From NCBI GenBank assembly GCA_001940925.1, contig MSGZ01000032.1:1-64000 (forward strand): 64,000 nucleotides of DNA, given 5' to 3'. The notes beneath the pieces were generated by a model, which had not been told where the DNA came from, made no database searches, and saw nothing but the letters and a program-made list of their open reading frames with translations. Source of the stretch: Ruminococcus sp. Phil11 (lineage in GTDB: Bacteria; Bacillota; Clostridia; Oscillospirales; Ruminococcaceae). Numbering within the stretch: the first letter of the stretch is position 1; each line of letters opens with the position of its first letter. Position numbers and translations under genes: made by a program. Positions 1 to 7,993 of this stretch are shown here, in pieces.

Positions 1-183
1 TCATGCGGTATTACCATCCGTTTCCAGAAGCTATTCCACTCTCAAAGGCAGGTTGCTCACGTGTTACTCACCCGTCCGCCACTAAGTTGAGATGGTGCAA
101 GCACCTCCTCAACTCCGTTCGACTTGCATGTGTTAAGCGTGCCGCCAGCGTTCGTCCTGAGCCAGGATCAAACTCTTAAAAAA
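1..183 (-). rRNA. rrs: 16S ribosomal RNA, 5' part
   Basis: The complement of this stretch reads as the start of a bacterial 16S rRNA. The universal 27F site (AGAGTTTGATCCTGGCTCAG) lies at 176-157, followed by the conserved GACGAACGCTGGCGGC block and the GGCGGACGGGTGAGTAACACG block. The gene continues beyond the left window edge. The mature 5' end is placed about 7 nt before the 27F site by analogy with other 16S genes, so the right boundary is approximate. The variable V1 helix looks like Ruminococcus. Confidence 0.97.
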
Positions 184-432
184 GTTTGTATATTAACTTC
201 CTTCGTCTCTCAACTCAGAAAGCTAAAATCCCAGTCATTACGATCACTCGCAATTACTTGTTTCTTGCGCTCTTTCCGTCGCGCCTCGACGTTGCATTTG
301 CCTTTACTCACACTCTCGCGTTTTCTTAGCAAATGCGGAATCTTCAAGGGTTTCTCTTTGGTTGCATTGTTCAATTTTCAAGGTGCTGTGAATGAGTTTT
401 CCGCACTCAGATTCTCTTGAGGCGACTTCCTC
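184..432 (-). promoter_or_regulatory. rrn leader with boxA-like element
   Basis: This is the transcribed leader between the rrn promoters and 16S. On the minus strand it contains CACCTTGAAAATTGAACA around 388-369, which resembles the Firmicutes rrn leader/boxA antitermination sequence. No coding potential is seen; the short open frames here are incidental. The leader presumably also supplies the 5' strand of the 16S processing stem, whose partner lies outside the window. Confidence 0.6.
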
Positions 433-461
433 ATTATATCACATCTCCGGCAATTTGTCAA
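433..461 (-). promoter_or_regulatory. rrn promoter P2 (perfect consensus)
   Basis: On the minus strand a -35 TTGACA (461-456) and a -10 TATAAT (438-433) are separated by 17 bp. It is an exact sigma-A consensus pair immediately upstream of the 16S leader. Confidence 0.9.
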
Positions 462-517
462 CCCCTTCGGGCAACTTTTTTTCGGAGTGTTTGTCGCTGT
501 CTCGCGGCGACTTGTAT

Positions 518-546
518 ATAATACCACAGATCGACAAAAAAGTCAA
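518..546 (-). promoter_or_regulatory. rrn promoter P1
   Basis: On the minus strand a -35 TTGACT (546-541) and a -10 TATTAT (523-518) are separated by 17 bp, about 85 bp upstream of P2. The -35 box directly abuts the terminator-like hairpin of the upstream histidine kinase gene. Confidence 0.85.
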
Positions 547-571
547 CCCCTCGGCGCGTAAAACCGAGGGG
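547..571 (-). terminator. Hairpin terminator of the histidine kinase operon
   Basis: An 8-bp GC-rich stem CCCCTCGG/CCGAGGGG (547-554 with 564-571) is followed on the minus strand by TTGACTTTTTTG. That run is a partial T tract and also contains the rrn P1 -35 box. It separates the kinase transcript from rRNA transcription. Confidence 0.65.
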
Positions 572-578
572 CAATTTT

Positions 579-1811
579 CTACTGTTTTTTGTCGCTTTTG
601 CTGTCCTTTTGCTCAACCTCGCCCAGAATCACCGTAAACACGTTGATTCCGTTCTGACTGTCCGCCGTGACCGTGCCGTTGTGCAGCTCCGCGATGCTTT
701 TCGCGACACAGAGGCCGAGGCCGTAGCCGCCGGTCTCCCGCGCTCTGGACGGGTCCGCACGGTAGAAGCGGTCAAAGAGCTTTTCCAGATCCTCCGGCGA
801 GATCTGCGGGCCGGTGTTCGAGAGCACGATGCGCAGCCGCTGCTTCCGGTCATGATTCACGACCATGCGGATCGTTCCGCCCTCCGGCGTATACATCCGC
901 GCATTTTTCAGCAGCTCCTCCATCATCTTTTTGATGAGCTTCCAGTCGCCGTAATACTGCAGGTTCGGCGTCATGTCGTATTCAAACATGCGCCCCGCCT
1001 CGAAAAAGTCCGTTTCGCGCTCGATGCACATTTCCTCGAGCAGCTCCGAGATCTCCAGCTGCTCCGGGGACAGATGTATCTCCGCGGCGTCGATCTTTGC
1101 GAGGAACAGCAGATTCGCGACCAGCCCCGCCATGCGCGAGGTCTCGCCCTGAATACTCCCCAGCCAGCGCTCCTGACTTTCGATCGTCGCATTCGGATTG
1201 GAAAGCACCGCCTCCGTATTCGTTGCGATGACCGTCAGCGGCGTTTTCAGCTCATGGGTCGCGTCGGAGACAAAATCGTTCTGCTTTTCCCATGCCGCTT
1301 CGATCGGCTTGCTGACCCATCTGGACAGCATCGCGCAGACCGGGATCAGCAGGAACATGCCGAGGAACGACACGAGCAGGCTGTTCCGTTTCAGCGTCCG
1401 GATGAGCTCCTCCTCTGCGGAGCATTCCGCAAAGCCGCAGAGCGCACCGTTATTCTGCGGGACCGACAGATACCGGTATTTGATCCCGTCATGATAGATC
1501 ACGCCGGTCTGCTTGACGCCCTTCGGCTTGACCTGCTTCAGCATCGCCGTCACCGTATCCGTTGAAAGATTGATATGCGACTGTATCGGCGGCCAGCGGA
1601 GAATGCCGTGGTCATCGGTCATGACGCCGACCATGCCGCGCGTCGGATCCGGGAACGACATTGTTTCCATGGAGACCTGCAGTGCCTTTTCCGTATCGTT
1701 GACAGATGACTGATACATGAACGCACTGACACCGACACAGATCGCGATCAGCAGCAGAAACAGCAGAAGCCAGCTGATCGCCATGAAGCGCAGGCGGAGT
1801 TTCCGCTGCAT
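579..1811 (-). CDS. Orphan sensor histidine kinase
   Basis: This is a two-component sensor kinase of 410 residues. A first membrane segment (about 13-33), an extracytoplasmic loop (about 34-144) and a second membrane segment (about 145-165) precede the phosphoacceptor box DATHELKTPL with His186. The catalytic domain follows, with the N box around Asn303 (LKNARMYTPEGG), a SNTG segment and the GGYGLGL box at 361-367. An ATG preceded by GAGGTGAAGG decides the start. It is the last gene of a minus-strand group with the small membrane protein and the ProC-like gene. No response regulator lies next to it, so it is called orphan; its partner and signal are unknown. Confidence 0.92.
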   Translation of the reverse strand: MQRKLRLRFMAISWLLLFLLLIAICVGVSAFMYQSSVNDTEKALQVSMETMSFPDPTRGMVGVMTDDHGILRWPPIQSHINLSTDTVTAMLKQVKPKGVKQTGVIYHDGIKYRYLSVPQNNGALCGFAECSAEEELIRTLKRNSLLVSFLGMFLLIPVCAMLSRWVSKPIEAAWEKQNDFVSDATHELKTPLTVIATNTEAVLSNPNATIESQERWLGSIQGETSRMAGLVANLLFLAKIDAAEIHLSPEQLEISELLEEMCIERETDFFEAGRMFEYDMTPNLQYYGDWKLIKKMMEELLKNARMYTPEGGTIRMVVNHDRKQRLRIVLSNTGPQISPEDLEKLFDRFYRADPSRARETGGYGLGLCVAKSIAELHNGTVTADSQNGINVFTVILGEVEQKDSKSDKKQ

Positions 1812-1877
1812 AAGCCTTCACCTCTTTATATGATATCCGTTCAAAAGTGTTTCCGCAGTAAAGCCGGTTTTGCCGGA

Positions 1878-2213
1878 TCACGGGTGCAGCTTTACCGCGA
1901 TAAAGCCGCCGAGGAAATAACAAATCAGCACGGTCAGCATGATCGCGAAGCCGCGCAGCAGCCGCCAGTGCACGGCACGTTCTTTATACCATTCCGGATA
2001 GACTCTGCGGTCTGCAAAGGCGCAGATCACGCACAGCACCGGCAGCATGATAAAATAGATATCCGCAAAAACCGAGCTCTCATCGCGGCCGCCGCCGAAG
2101 GAAAAATCCGCATGGCGGAGTGCCCACATCAGCAGCGCACCGCCGATCACCGCGACCAGCACCGACACGACGATATACAGCGGCACGCGCATCCGCGCAG
2201 GAACCTGTTTCAT
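1878..2213 (-). CDS. Small three-segment membrane protein, function unknown
   Basis: The 111-residue product has three hydrophobic segments (about 12-30, 52-66 and 87-106) joined by short charged loops, so it is an integral membrane protein. I do not recognise a family. Its ATG overlaps the stop codon of the ProC-like gene by 4 nt (2210-2213) and is preceded by AAGGAG, which indicates translational coupling. The histidine kinase follows after 66 nt, so an accessory or sensing role for that kinase is possible but not shown. Confidence 0.75.
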   Translation of the reverse strand: MKQVPARMRVPLYIVVSVLVAVIGGALLMWALRHADFSFGGGRDESSVFADIYFIMLPVLCVICAFADRRVYPEWYKERAVHWRLLRGFAIMLTVLICYFLGGFIAVKLHP

Positions 2214-3043
2214 AACTGCATCTCCTTGTTTTCCGTATATGTCCGCATCAGTGCCGCCGTTTGCTCCGCGGTCTGCGCCCGCTTTGCGAGCGTCCTGCGG
2301 AACAGCTCCGCGGCGGTCTCCGGGAACTGCCCGTATATGACCGCCGTACCGGCTTCCGTGATGCCGCCCTTTGTCGCGACGCGGGTGACGACCTCCTGAA
2401 AGTCCATGCCGGTCTCCGTCATCAGTGCCGCAGTTGACGCGACGGTCTGCAGCAGCATGTCCGTGATCTGCTCCGCCGGGATCGCCGTATGTGTTTCCGC
2501 CTCGCGGCAGATGACGTCAAATACGGACGCGAGAAATCCGGGCATACAGCTGACCAGCTCCGATCCCATGCCGAGCTCATGCTCCGGCAGCACGGTCACG
2601 CTGCCCATGCATCGGAGCAGTGCTTCGAGCTTCTGCCGGTCGGCCTCCGTGACCGCTTCGTTATAGCAGACAAGCGTCTGCGAACGGCCGATCTCCGCCG
2701 TCACGCTCGGGATCGCCTTCGCCGTTTTATGCGGCAGGATCCCGGCGATCGCTTCAAATGTGACGCTGCCGTTCAGTGAGACAAGCAGCGCATCCGGCAA
2801 AACAGCATCTTTGATCTCTGTCAGCACCGCAGGCAGATCAGCCGGGCGCACGCACAGAAAGATGATATCTGCCTGTTCCGCAAGGCTGCGGCTGCTCCCG
2901 CATACCGTGCAGATATCTGAGACCGCCTGCAGCTTTTCCGCGCTCCGGTTGAAAGCCAGCAGATCGTTTTCCGGGTATAACACAGAAAACCGTTCCAGCA
3001 GCATTTTTCCGATGCTGCCGCAGCCGATTACGCCGATCTTCAT
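2210..3043 (-). CDS. proC: Pyrroline-5-carboxylate reductase family protein (ProC-like)
   Basis: The 277-residue protein has an N-terminal Rossmann motif (KIGVIGCGSIGK) and a C-terminal dimerisation helix region with VATKGGITEAG, the counterpart of the VTSPGGTTIAG motif of ProC enzymes. ProC reduces pyrroline-5-carboxylate to proline with NAD(P)H. The substrate loop is divergent, so a ComER-like or other oxidoreductase role cannot be excluded. A GGGGGG ribosome site precedes the ATG. proB and proA sit 47 kb away in this window and not beside it; if this is the functional ProC, the proline genes are split. Confidence 0.75.
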   Translation of the reverse strand: MKIGVIGCGSIGKMLLERFSVLYPENDLLAFNRSAEKLQAVSDICTVCGSSRSLAEQADIIFLCVRPADLPAVLTEIKDAVLPDALLVSLNGSVTFEAIAGILPHKTAKAIPSVTAEIGRSQTLVCYNEAVTEADRQKLEALLRCMGSVTVLPEHELGMGSELVSCMPGFLASVFDVICREAETHTAIPAEQITDMLLQTVASTAALMTETGMDFQEVVTRVATKGGITEAGTAVIYGQFPETAAELFRRTLAKRAQTAEQTAALMRTYTENKEMQL

Positions 3044-3079
3044 GCCAAGCCCCCCGAACTGACAGGATATAGTATATTG

Positions 3080-3108
3080 ATTATATCATATCGCATCATG
3101 CTTGTCAA
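3080..3108 (-). promoter_or_regulatory. Promoter of the proC-kinase operon
   Basis: On the minus strand TTGACA (3108-3103) and TATAAT (3085-3080) with 17-bp spacing form a perfect consensus promoter about 35 bp upstream of the ProC-like start codon. Confidence 0.9.
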
Positions 3109-3199
3109 TCGGATATGCACTGATTTTACGGATATCTGCGGCGAATCCTGCATTTATAAACGTCCTTTTCAGAAAGAAGTGTTTTTCTGCCGCCGCAGC

Positions 3200-3541
3200 T
3201 TATCCGCGCCGTGCTTCCGTAAGCGGCTGTTCCCAGTAAATGCGTCCGCCGAGCTTCGCAGCCAGCACATCCGCATGTTCACGCAGCTCCGCCAGAAAAA
3301 CCTGCTCGCGCTTTTTGGAGCGTCTGCCCGCTGCTTCGTAGAGCACCTCCTCCGCAAACGCATCGTAGGTGATGCGGTAATCCTCCGCATCCTCATGCGG
3401 GAAAAAGGTGATCTGCACCGCATAGCGGATCTGTCCGCCGCCCGAGGACGCCGTCAGAGAAACTGCCGCAGCCTTCCGCGGCACACCGTTATATTCGCAT
3501 TCTCCTGCGAAATACTGCTGATAAACATGGAGATCGTTCAT
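3200..3541 (-). CDS. Hypothetical 113-residue cytoplasmic protein
   Basis: The chosen ATG at 3541 overlaps the stop of the upstream MFS gene by 4 nt (ATGA), which favours this start over in-frame upstream starts lying inside the MFS gene. The product has no signal peptide or membrane segment. Its N-terminal half resembles a small beta-rich domain (QIRYAVQITFFPHEDAEDY), followed by a charged helical stretch (AAGRRSKKREQVFLAELREH). No family recognised. It is probably co-translated with the transporter. Confidence 0.7.
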   Translation of the reverse strand: MNDLHVYQQYFAGECEYNGVPRKAAAVSLTASSGGGQIRYAVQITFFPHEDAEDYRITYDAFAEEVLYEAAGRRSKKREQVFLAELREHADVLAAKLGGRIYWEQPLTEARRG

Positions 3542-4707
3542 GATTTGCTCCTTTCGGATGAGATAAGATACATACAAAGGATCAGCCCCGCCGGGAACAC
3601 CGCGGCGGCCAGGATCCCTGTTTTCATGTTTGCCGCTCCCGCGACCGCGCCAACCAGCGTCGGCCCCGAACTGCAGCCGATATCGCCGCCGAGTGCCAGC
3701 AGCGAGAACATCAGCGTACCGCCGCGCCGCAGCGATGCAGAAGCCTTGCTGAATGTCCCCGGCCACAGAATGCCGACGGACAGCCCGCAGAACGCACAGC
3801 CCGCCAGACTGACCGCGGGCAGCGGTGCCAGCGCGATCATCAGATACGAGATGATGCAGAGCACTGCGCTGCCGGTCATGAAGCGGTCAAGCGGGATCTT
3901 TTCGCCGTATTTGCCGTAAAATGTCCGCGCAGTACCCATGAGAATGCCGAAGGTCATCGGCCCGGCGAGGTCACCCGCGGTCTTGCCGATATGCAGCGCC
4001 TCCTCCGCAAAGAAGGACGCCCACTGACTGACGGCCAGCTCTGACGCGCCCGCGCAGATCATCATCAGCAGGAGCAGACGGAACAGTCTGCTTTTCAGCA
4101 GCTCCCGCGGCCGGATGCGCACCTCCTCCGGTGCGACCAGCGGCGCGATCGGCACCCGCGCAAACAGCACGCCGTTGACAGCCGGAATCACCGCCCAGAG
4201 TGCCGCCAACAGCTTCCAGTTTTCAATACCGGCGAACCGGAAAAACAGCGTCGAGAGCAGCACCACGCCGACCTGCCCCCAGCAGTAAAACGAATGCAGC
4301 AGGCTCATCGCCGTTTCCTTGTTCTCCGTCGGGCAGCTCTCCATGATCGGGCTGACCAGCACCTCCAGCAGACCGCCGCCGACTGCGTACAGGATCACGG
4401 CGGTCAGGATGCCGGCAAACGGCGGCAGAAGCTCCGGCAGCACCGGCAGCAGAAGCAGTCCGGCGGCGGCAAACACATGCGCCGCGACGACCGCTTTCCG
4501 GTAACCGATGCGGTCGATCCAGAATGCCGACAGCAAATCGACGGTCAGCTGCACCGCGAAATTCACCGTAATGAGCACCGTGATCTGTGAAAGCGGGATG
4601 CCGTACTGCCGCTGCAGCGTCAGAAACAGCAGCGGGATAAAATTGTTGACGATTGCCTGCACGATGTACCCGACAAAGCAGGCGCGGATCGTTTTTCCGT
4701 ATTGCAA
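3538..4707 (-). CDS. MFS transporter
   Basis: The 389-residue product is hydrophobic with about 12 membrane segments and the loop motif DRIGYRKA after segment 2, typical of the major facilitator superfamily. It resembles the sugar/FucP-like and uncharacterised clostridial MFS groups, but the substrate cannot be read from sequence. The start is a TTG codon with GGGAGG 7 nt upstream; no in-frame ATG with a ribosome site competes. A small gene of unknown function overlaps its end. Confidence 0.88.
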   Translation of the reverse strand: MQYGKTIRACFVGYIVQAIVNNFIPLLFLTLQRQYGIPLSQITVLITVNFAVQLTVDLLSAFWIDRIGYRKAVVAAHVFAAAGLLLLPVLPELLPPFAGILTAVILYAVGGGLLEVLVSPIMESCPTENKETAMSLLHSFYCWGQVGVVLLSTLFFRFAGIENWKLLAALWAVIPAVNGVLFARVPIAPLVAPEEVRIRPRELLKSRLFRLLLLMMICAGASELAVSQWASFFAEEALHIGKTAGDLAGPMTFGILMGTARTFYGKYGEKIPLDRFMTGSAVLCIISYLMIALAPLPAVSLAGCAFCGLSVGILWPGTFSKASASLRRGGTLMFSLLALGGDIGCSSGPTLVGAVAGAANMKTGILAAAVFPAGLILCMYLISSERSKS

Positions 4708-4995
4708 ACGGCACCTCCCGTTCCGAATTTTACAACGATGATGCGGTTTCCCTCCGGCAGCAGATCCGGCAAATGCCGACCGCTTTTCCGAAAGCCTGCG
4801 GGCTCATTTTTTGCCTGCGGCAGGATACCCGGCATGTTCCGTCCGCGTGTTCCGCCGCTTCGATTTACAAGCATCTTGCAGGATGATAGACCGGTTCCGC
4901 CCGCGTTACTCTAAAACGCAAAAAAGGTTACATGGAATTTCACCCAAAGTTTTCCGGTGCGGATTGTGCTTGTCTCCAAACCTGCCGCAGATCGC

Positions 4996-5024
4996 TTGAT
5001 TTTTGCGTAATCCTGTGCTATTAT
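4996..5024 (+). promoter_or_regulatory. Promoter-like site inside the gene-free stretch
   Basis: TTGATT (4996-5001) and TATTAT (5019-5024) are spaced by 17 bp on the plus strand. No credible plus-strand coding region follows until 5835, so any transcript would be a non-coding RNA or a long leader. Confidence 0.55.
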
Positions 5025-5391
5025 GAGTACAGGAACGCTCAGGTACGCAGCCGGAAACCGTTGACGGTCTGTGCTCCCGAAAACAATACCGCTGCGAAAA
5101 TGAGCGGACTCGTGCAGCGCGGAAAAGTCCCCCCGGCAGCTCTGCCATGCACCTGTCACGCCGCAGAACCGATATGCAGATGATCCGTACACATCCGCAG
5201 AAGGCAGCGCGGCGCATCCTGCCGCCGACGGGCGGCCAGAATCCAAAGAAAGCATTTCCCGCATCAGCCCGGAGAATCGCTTTGCAGAACGCAGCAGCGA
5301 ATGCAGATCGGAACAGAAGCATCAGCGTGCCCGCATGGAGCCCGCTCACAGTCACAGCATCGGTCTCTCAAAAACGCACCGTATGCCGCTG

Positions 5392-5565
5392 TCAGCAGAC
5401 TCCGGTCCCCGGCAGGCACCGCAGTGCGGAAGTTCCCGAAATGCAGAAGCTCCTGCAGCCCGCAAACAGATTCTTCCGTGTACAGCGCGCGCTGTCCGGC
5501 TGTTCTGCGGGGAATTGCTTTCTGTACGAAAAAGCATCCCGGAAACGGACGCCGCCGTTCCGCAT
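5392..5565 (-). CDS. Candidate 57-residue Cys-rich small protein (weak)
   Basis: An ATG at 5565 lies about 45 nt downstream of the minus-strand promoter-like site at 5614-5642 and has AAGGGG 6 nt upstream. The encoded peptide is basic in its N-terminal half and has five cysteines in its second half. The arrangement of promoter, ribosome site and short frame is the only support; composition looks partly like random GC-rich translation. It could be noise. Confidence 0.2.
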   Translation of the reverse strand: MRNGGVRFRDAFSYRKQFPAEQPDSARCTRKNLFAGCRSFCISGTSALRCLPGTGVC

Positions 5566-5613
5566 ACCGTGCCCCTTCGCGGGAACCGGAGCCTCGGCTG
5601 CTTTCTCCCTCTT

Positions 5614-5642
5614 ATTATACCCGATTCCGGCGGTGCCGTCAA
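5614..5642 (-). promoter_or_regulatory. Promoter-like site pointing into the gene-free stretch
   Basis: On the minus strand TTGACG (5642-5637) and TATAAT (5619-5614) have 17-bp spacing. It fires away from the LYGPP cluster towards the MFS gene, nearly 900 bp upstream of that gene. Confidence 0.6.
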
Positions 5643-5692
5643 GTGCGGATTGAGAAAAATGCACAAAAAGGCTGCTTTGTTTTGAAATTCAC

Positions 5693-5721
5693 TTGACATT
5701 TTTGCGTATTCGTGTTATACT
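5693..5721 (+). promoter_or_regulatory. Promoter of the LYGPP-dockerin/radical SAM cluster
   Basis: TTGACA (5693-5698) and TATACT (5716-5721), 17 bp apart, lie 114 bp before the first gene of the cluster. A second, weaker pair (TTGTAC 5734-5739, TATAAT 5758-5763, 18 bp) follows and could be an alternative start site. Confidence 0.85.
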
Positions 5722-5834
5722 TAAAATGTATAGTTGTACACTGTTTCCGTATACATCTATAATATATAGCGGATGCGGAACTGATACCGCCGCACCGCAT
5801 GACAAGCACAGACTGTAATGAGGAGGACAGAATC

Positions 5835-6758
5835 ATGAAGCGCACAAAACAGACCGCCCTGACCGCTGCGGTATTCGCGGCGGCACTCGGCATTTCACAA
5901 GCCGGAAGCACAGCTTCCGCAGCGGTAGATTTCTCTCCGGAAAGCCAGCAGATCGCTGCTGTGCTCTACGGTCCGCCGCCGATCACCGCATTCGGTGACG
6001 GAGACGGCAACAAAAAGGTCGATGCACGCGACCTCACCCTGCTGAAGCAACGCCTGCTTACGCAGTCATCAGGCACCGGTGAACCGCTCATCCGGCATGA
6101 GCATTATTCCCCGAATTACACGGTCGCCTTCAACCCGAAGGCAATGGACTTCGATCTGAACAATATCCTGGATCCGGGCGATGTGCGGGAACTCCGCAAC
6201 AGACTCACCGGACAGCAGGAACCGACTTCGGTTCTCGTCAGATTTCTCCCTGTTCCGTACTTCTCCGATGAGGTTCCGGAAAGTACAGAGGAAAAAGAGG
6301 CACTTCTGGCACGCGCAGATGCACTGGACGATGAATACGGTTACAATATTATCATCATGAACAGCGGCAGCGCAAATCCGGAAATTCCGTTCGGTCAGTT
6401 CGGCCAGCGTCTCCCGATTCTGCAAGCGATCAGATTTAAGCTAGATTTTTCCGCAGCACCCGACCCGGATCACCCGGACTGCACCGTCGGAAAAGCAACC
6501 GTGCTGATGCGGCGCATGTCAGAGGATGATTACGGTATGCTCGGCATTCTTGACGATATCTCCATGCCGCAGGATCATCAGGAGGGGGATATCCGTTTTG
6601 ATCTGGAATACATCACCCGCAAGGTGCAGGAGGACGGAACAGTCCGGTATTATGACAAAATGGAAGTCGAATACAATGTGCTGACCGGCGAAATCCGCGT
6701 CAGCAAGCCCATTCCGCAGGACGAGGAGATCAGTATGCCGGACTTCGGGATCGGATGA
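5835..6758 (+). CDS. Exported dockerin protein with one LYGPP motif (cluster protein 1)
   Basis: The start is the ATG at 5835, preceded by GAGGAGG; an upstream in-frame ATG at 5799 has no ribosome site. The 307-residue product begins with a Sec-type signal peptide (basic KRTK, hydrophobic core, cleavage near AAA/SAA around 27-31). Residues 43-48 are VLYGPP, followed at once by a dockerin type I module (about 54-126) with calcium-loop repeats GDGDGNKKVDARD and DFDLNNILDPGD. Residues 131-307 form an unrecognised acidic domain without cysteines. It is the first of three consecutive genes sharing signal peptide, motif and dockerin, followed by a radical SAM enzyme; I infer that it is a substrate of that enzyme. 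Confidence 0.85.
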   Translation: MKRTKQTALTAAVFAAALGISQAGSTASAAVDFSPESQQIAAVLYGPPPITAFGDGDGNKKVDARDLTLLKQRLLTQSSGTGEPLIRHEHYSPNYTVAFNPKAMDFDLNNILDPGDVRELRNRLTGQQEPTSVLVRFLPVPYFSDEVPESTEEKEALLARADALDDEYGYNIIIMNSGSANPEIPFGQFGQRLPILQAIRFKLDFSAAPDPDHPDCTVGKATVLMRRMSEDDYGMLGILDDISMPQDHQEGDIRFDLEYITRKVQEDGTVRYYDKMEVEYNVLTGEIRVSKPIPQDEEISMPDFGIG

Positions 6759-6865
6759 CCTTTTTAAGAGGGTGATCAACGGGTAAACCGCCGCGCCCGC
6801 GGTCAGGGCGCAAACATGGATGCTTCCGGATTCAGGCACGGAAGCAGACGGAAAGGATGAACAAT
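6759..6865 (+). promoter_or_regulatory. Spacer with GC-rich hairpin between cluster genes 1 and 2
   Basis: The spacer contains a GCGCCC/GGGCGC inverted repeat near 6794-6814 without a clear T tract, then a GGAAAGG ribosome site before gene 2. It may act as an mRNA processing or stability element; no promoter was seen. Confidence 0.35.
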
Positions 6866-7882
6866 ATGAAGAAAACAGCACAAACGCTGCTGACTGCCGC
6901 GATGTTCGCGACGGCACTCGGCAGCTCTGCGGCAGGCAAAACGCCCGCAGGGAACCCGACTGCATTCGCGGCCGGCGGAGAGTTCATAACGACGACCACG
7001 ACAACCGGCACTGCGCCCGTTGTCCTTTACGGTCCGCCGTGGGTGCTCTCCAGTCTGGAGGCGGAGCGGCAGAAAACCGCGACCACGACCACTGTCACCA
7101 CGGCACTTGATTATTCCGAAACACCGCTCTCCGGCACCTACAACCTGCATCTTTCTGTCCGCGATGACATCACCGGCGAGTATATCCCCGATCTGGAATG
7201 CGAGCTTTTCCAGATCGAGACCGGCAAGACCGTCGCCAGATGGAACAGCTCCGATGATCCGGAGCAGTACATCAAAAAGCTGAAATACGAATTTGAACAG
7301 TATAACGCGTTCGGCAGCATCACTTACGGTGTCAGGATCAGGAATCTGCCGGAGAATTATTCCTATACCTTCAGCGGCAACCGCGATTATGTACCGGTTT
7401 CCGGCGATTCGCTGACCGATTTCGCCGCAAACGGCACAGAGCTTGCGACAGTCGTCTATCTGAAAGACAGCCTCAAGACGACCGCCACGTTTGAGTTCGA
7501 TCCCACCGGAACGACAACGGTCACGACCGAAACGGAGCCCGTTGTGCTTTACGGTCCGCCGTGGGTATTCTATCCGACCGGTGATGCAAACATGGACAAC
7601 AAGACCGATGCCCGCGACCTGACGATCATCAAGCAGCTCGCGCTCGGAACAAAGAAGAACGTCGACTTCATGGAGCAGAACATCGCGGACATTGACCACG
7701 ACGGCGATGTGGACAGAGACGATATTGATCGCTTCATGCACGGCGTGCTCGGCATCCCGGAGAAGGAGGAGGATCCCGCCGTCACGACTGCGGCGAATCC
7801 CGATATCCAGAGCGAGCTGGAGACGACAACGCGTGCAACCGATGTCGTTGTTCTCTACGGCCCGCCTTCGATGATGCAGTAA
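6866..7882 (+). CDS. Exported dockerin protein with three LYGPP motifs (cluster protein 2)
   Basis: The ATG at 6866 is preferred over the one at 6857 because GGAAAGG touches the latter and because the start then matches cluster protein 3 (MKKTAQTLLTAAMFATALGS). The 338-residue product has a signal peptide, a Thr-rich stretch, VLYGPPW at 53-59, another Thr-rich linker, and a beta-sandwich-like domain (about 82-208, CnaB/SpaA-like in character). VLYGPPW follows at 227-233, directly before a dockerin module (about 239-298, loops GDANMDNKTDARD and DIDHDGDVDRDD). A Thr-rich linker leads to VLYGPPS at 329-335, four residues from the C-terminus. The motif copies frame the domains. I infer that it is a substrate of the downstream radical SAM enzyme. 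Confidence 0.87.
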   Translation: MKKTAQTLLTAAMFATALGSSAAGKTPAGNPTAFAAGGEFITTTTTTGTAPVVLYGPPWVLSSLEAERQKTATTTTVTTALDYSETPLSGTYNLHLSVRDDITGEYIPDLECELFQIETGKTVARWNSSDDPEQYIKKLKYEFEQYNAFGSITYGVRIRNLPENYSYTFSGNRDYVPVSGDSLTDFAANGTELATVVYLKDSLKTTATFEFDPTGTTTVTTETEPVVLYGPPWVFYPTGDANMDNKTDARDLTIIKQLALGTKKNVDFMEQNIADIDHDGDVDRDDIDRFMHGVLGIPEKEEDPAVTTAANPDIQSELETTTRATDVVVLYGPPSMMQ

Positions 7883-7892
7883 CGGAACCAAG

Positions 7893-7920
7893 AGCCTGAG
7901 CCGCTCCGGCGGCTCGGGCT
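7893..7920 (+). terminator. Strong hairpin between cluster genes 2 and 3
   Basis: A 12-bp stem (AGCCTGAGCCGC with GCGGCTCGGGCT, one G-T pair) and a TCCG loop sit 10 nt after gene 2. The T tract is poor (TATCGGCATTG), so it is more likely an attenuator or mRNA-stabilising stem setting the ratio of precursors to enzyme than a full terminator. Confidence 0.6.
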
Positions 7921-7993
7921 TATCGGCATTGTACAGAAACCGGTGCCGTGACTGCGGAACCGGATCATCCGATTTTCAGAAAGGAGACCTGCT

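Larger units (their letters stand above)
4708..5692. other. 1-kb stretch without a convincing gene
   Basis: Several frames are open on both strands, as expected for GC-rich DNA, but their translations are Arg/Ser/Pro-rich and look like nothing real. The stretch does contain a plus-strand promoter-like site (4996-5024) and a minus-strand one (5614-5642) pointing towards each other. It may encode an untranslated RNA or be a decayed locus. No tRNA or riboswitch that I know was recognised. Confidence 0.5.

Noticed and set aside
4906..5653. Open frames of 100-170 codons in the gene-free stretch
   Set aside because: Three overlapping frames are open on each strand with Arg/Ser/Pro-rich products and no ribosome sites; this fits GC-rich non-coding DNA.
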